Source of the DNA: Comamonadaceae bacterium
GTDB lineage: Bacteria; Pseudomonadota; Gammaproteobacteria; Burkholderiales; Burkholderiaceae_C
DNA: 23,691 nt
Assembly (NCBI GenBank): GCA_027490555.1
Contig: JAIXXW010000188.1
Location: forward strand, 1 to 23,691
Direction of reading: 5' to 3'
Under the pieces are notes generated by a model. It was not told the DNA's origin, did no database searches, and saw only the letters and a program-made list of their open reading frames with translations. Of the stretch, positions 23,552 through 23,691 are shown in pieces (positions within the stretch are counted from its first letter, which is position 1; each line of letters starts with the position of its first letter). The position numbers were made by a program, and so were the translations under genes.

Positions 23552-23663
23552 TAGAATGCATGTCCTTTGGCAGGGCTTCCCTGTCTTTTTTTGCGCCGAT
23601 TTCTTCGGATTCAGCGCTTTGTCCCTGCCCCTTCATAGGGGGAGTCTCTAGGTCAGGTCACCC
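23552..23663 (+). promoter_or_regulatory. -10 box and structured leader with terminator/antiterminator-like pairings
   Basis: TAGAAT (23552-23557) is a good -10 for plus-strand transcription; no clear -35 is seen. About 100 bases of leader follow. CAGGG-CTT-CCCTG (23571-23583) followed by TCTTTTTTT (23584-23592) looks like a small intrinsic terminator. GGCAGGG (23569-23575) can instead pair perfectly with CCCTGCC (23623-23629), which would break the terminator. Two further stems are CCGA/TCGG (23596-23608) and CCCC/GGGG (23628-23641). This is the layout of a transcription-attenuation leader, but it could also be the 5' part of a small RNA. Confidence 0.4.
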
Positions 23664-23691
23664 ATGTCTGATTTAAGTCTTCAACTGCAGC
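23664..23691 (+). CDS. Start of unidentified gene (cut by window edge)
   Basis: An ATG at 23664 opens nine codons reading MSDLSLQLQ to the window end. Its upstream region has a -10 box and a long leader, and the gene is divergent from xseB, which supports a real start. AGG-containing sequence about 8-13 bases before the ATG is only a weak ribosome binding site. Nine residues are too few to name a product. Confidence 0.45.

Noticed and set aside
1..23691. CRISPR arrays, tRNA or rRNA genes, insertion sequences, prophage genes
   Set aside because: I looked across the window and saw no regularly spaced repeats, cloverleaf sequences, transposase-like proteins or phage proteins.

Overview
The window looks like the chromosome of a GC-rich betaproteobacterium of the order Burkholderiales, most likely Comamonadaceae-like (Limnohabitans, Rhodoferax, Hydrogenophaga or Polaromonas type). 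This rests on three things: the high GC content, two complete TRAP transporter gene sets, and the xseB-ispA-dxs order typical of the group. The placement is inference from gene content; no 16S or tRNA gene is present.

Layout. 1-4295: a hydantoinase/5-oxoprolinase gene cut by the window edge, a MarR-like winged-helix regulator, and a divergent TRAP operon (dctP-dctQ-dctM). 4374-5738: rdgC (nucleoid/recombination) and crcB (fluoride export). 5739-7178: a strongly folded 5' leader, a candidate cation riboswitch, in front of a putative Na+/H+ antiporter. 7268-11676 (minus): a five-gene operon for a tungsten-dependent aldehyde oxidoreductase of the Aromatoleum type. Its products are a four-cluster ferredoxin subunit, the W-pterin catalytic subunit, a FAD/NADH subunit, a MoaD-like sulfur carrier and a small unknown protein. 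A REP-like inverted repeat lies between the second and third genes. 11831-12952 (plus): a divergent AcoR-like regulator (GAF, PAS-like and Fis HTH, but no AAA+ domain). 12953-15227 (minus): tupBCA, a tungstate ABC importer with overlapping genes. 15360-20178 (minus): a TakP-type TRAP transporter whose binding-protein gene is separated from its permease genes by a ModE-like one-component regulator. 20367-23374 (minus): dxs, ispA and xseB. 23375-23691: a regulatory-looking intergenic region and the first nine codons of an unidentified plus-strand gene.

How the genes fit together. The central 11 kb reads as a tungsten module. TupBCA imports tungstate, the MoaD-like protein probably supplies dithiolene sulfur for a dedicated tungstopterin, and the three enzyme subunits oxidise aldehydes to acids, passing electrons over iron-sulfur clusters to FAD and NAD+. 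Two regulators flank or neighbour it: one divergent from the enzyme operon, and one with a molybdate/tungstate-binding-type sensor domain. The two TRAP systems suggest a lifestyle based on scavenging organic acids. The most notable non-coding elements are the antiporter leader (alternative pairings next to the ribosome binding site), the AACCCT-N9-AGGGTT operator candidate between the enzyme operon and its regulator, and a terminator/antiterminator-like leader at the right edge.
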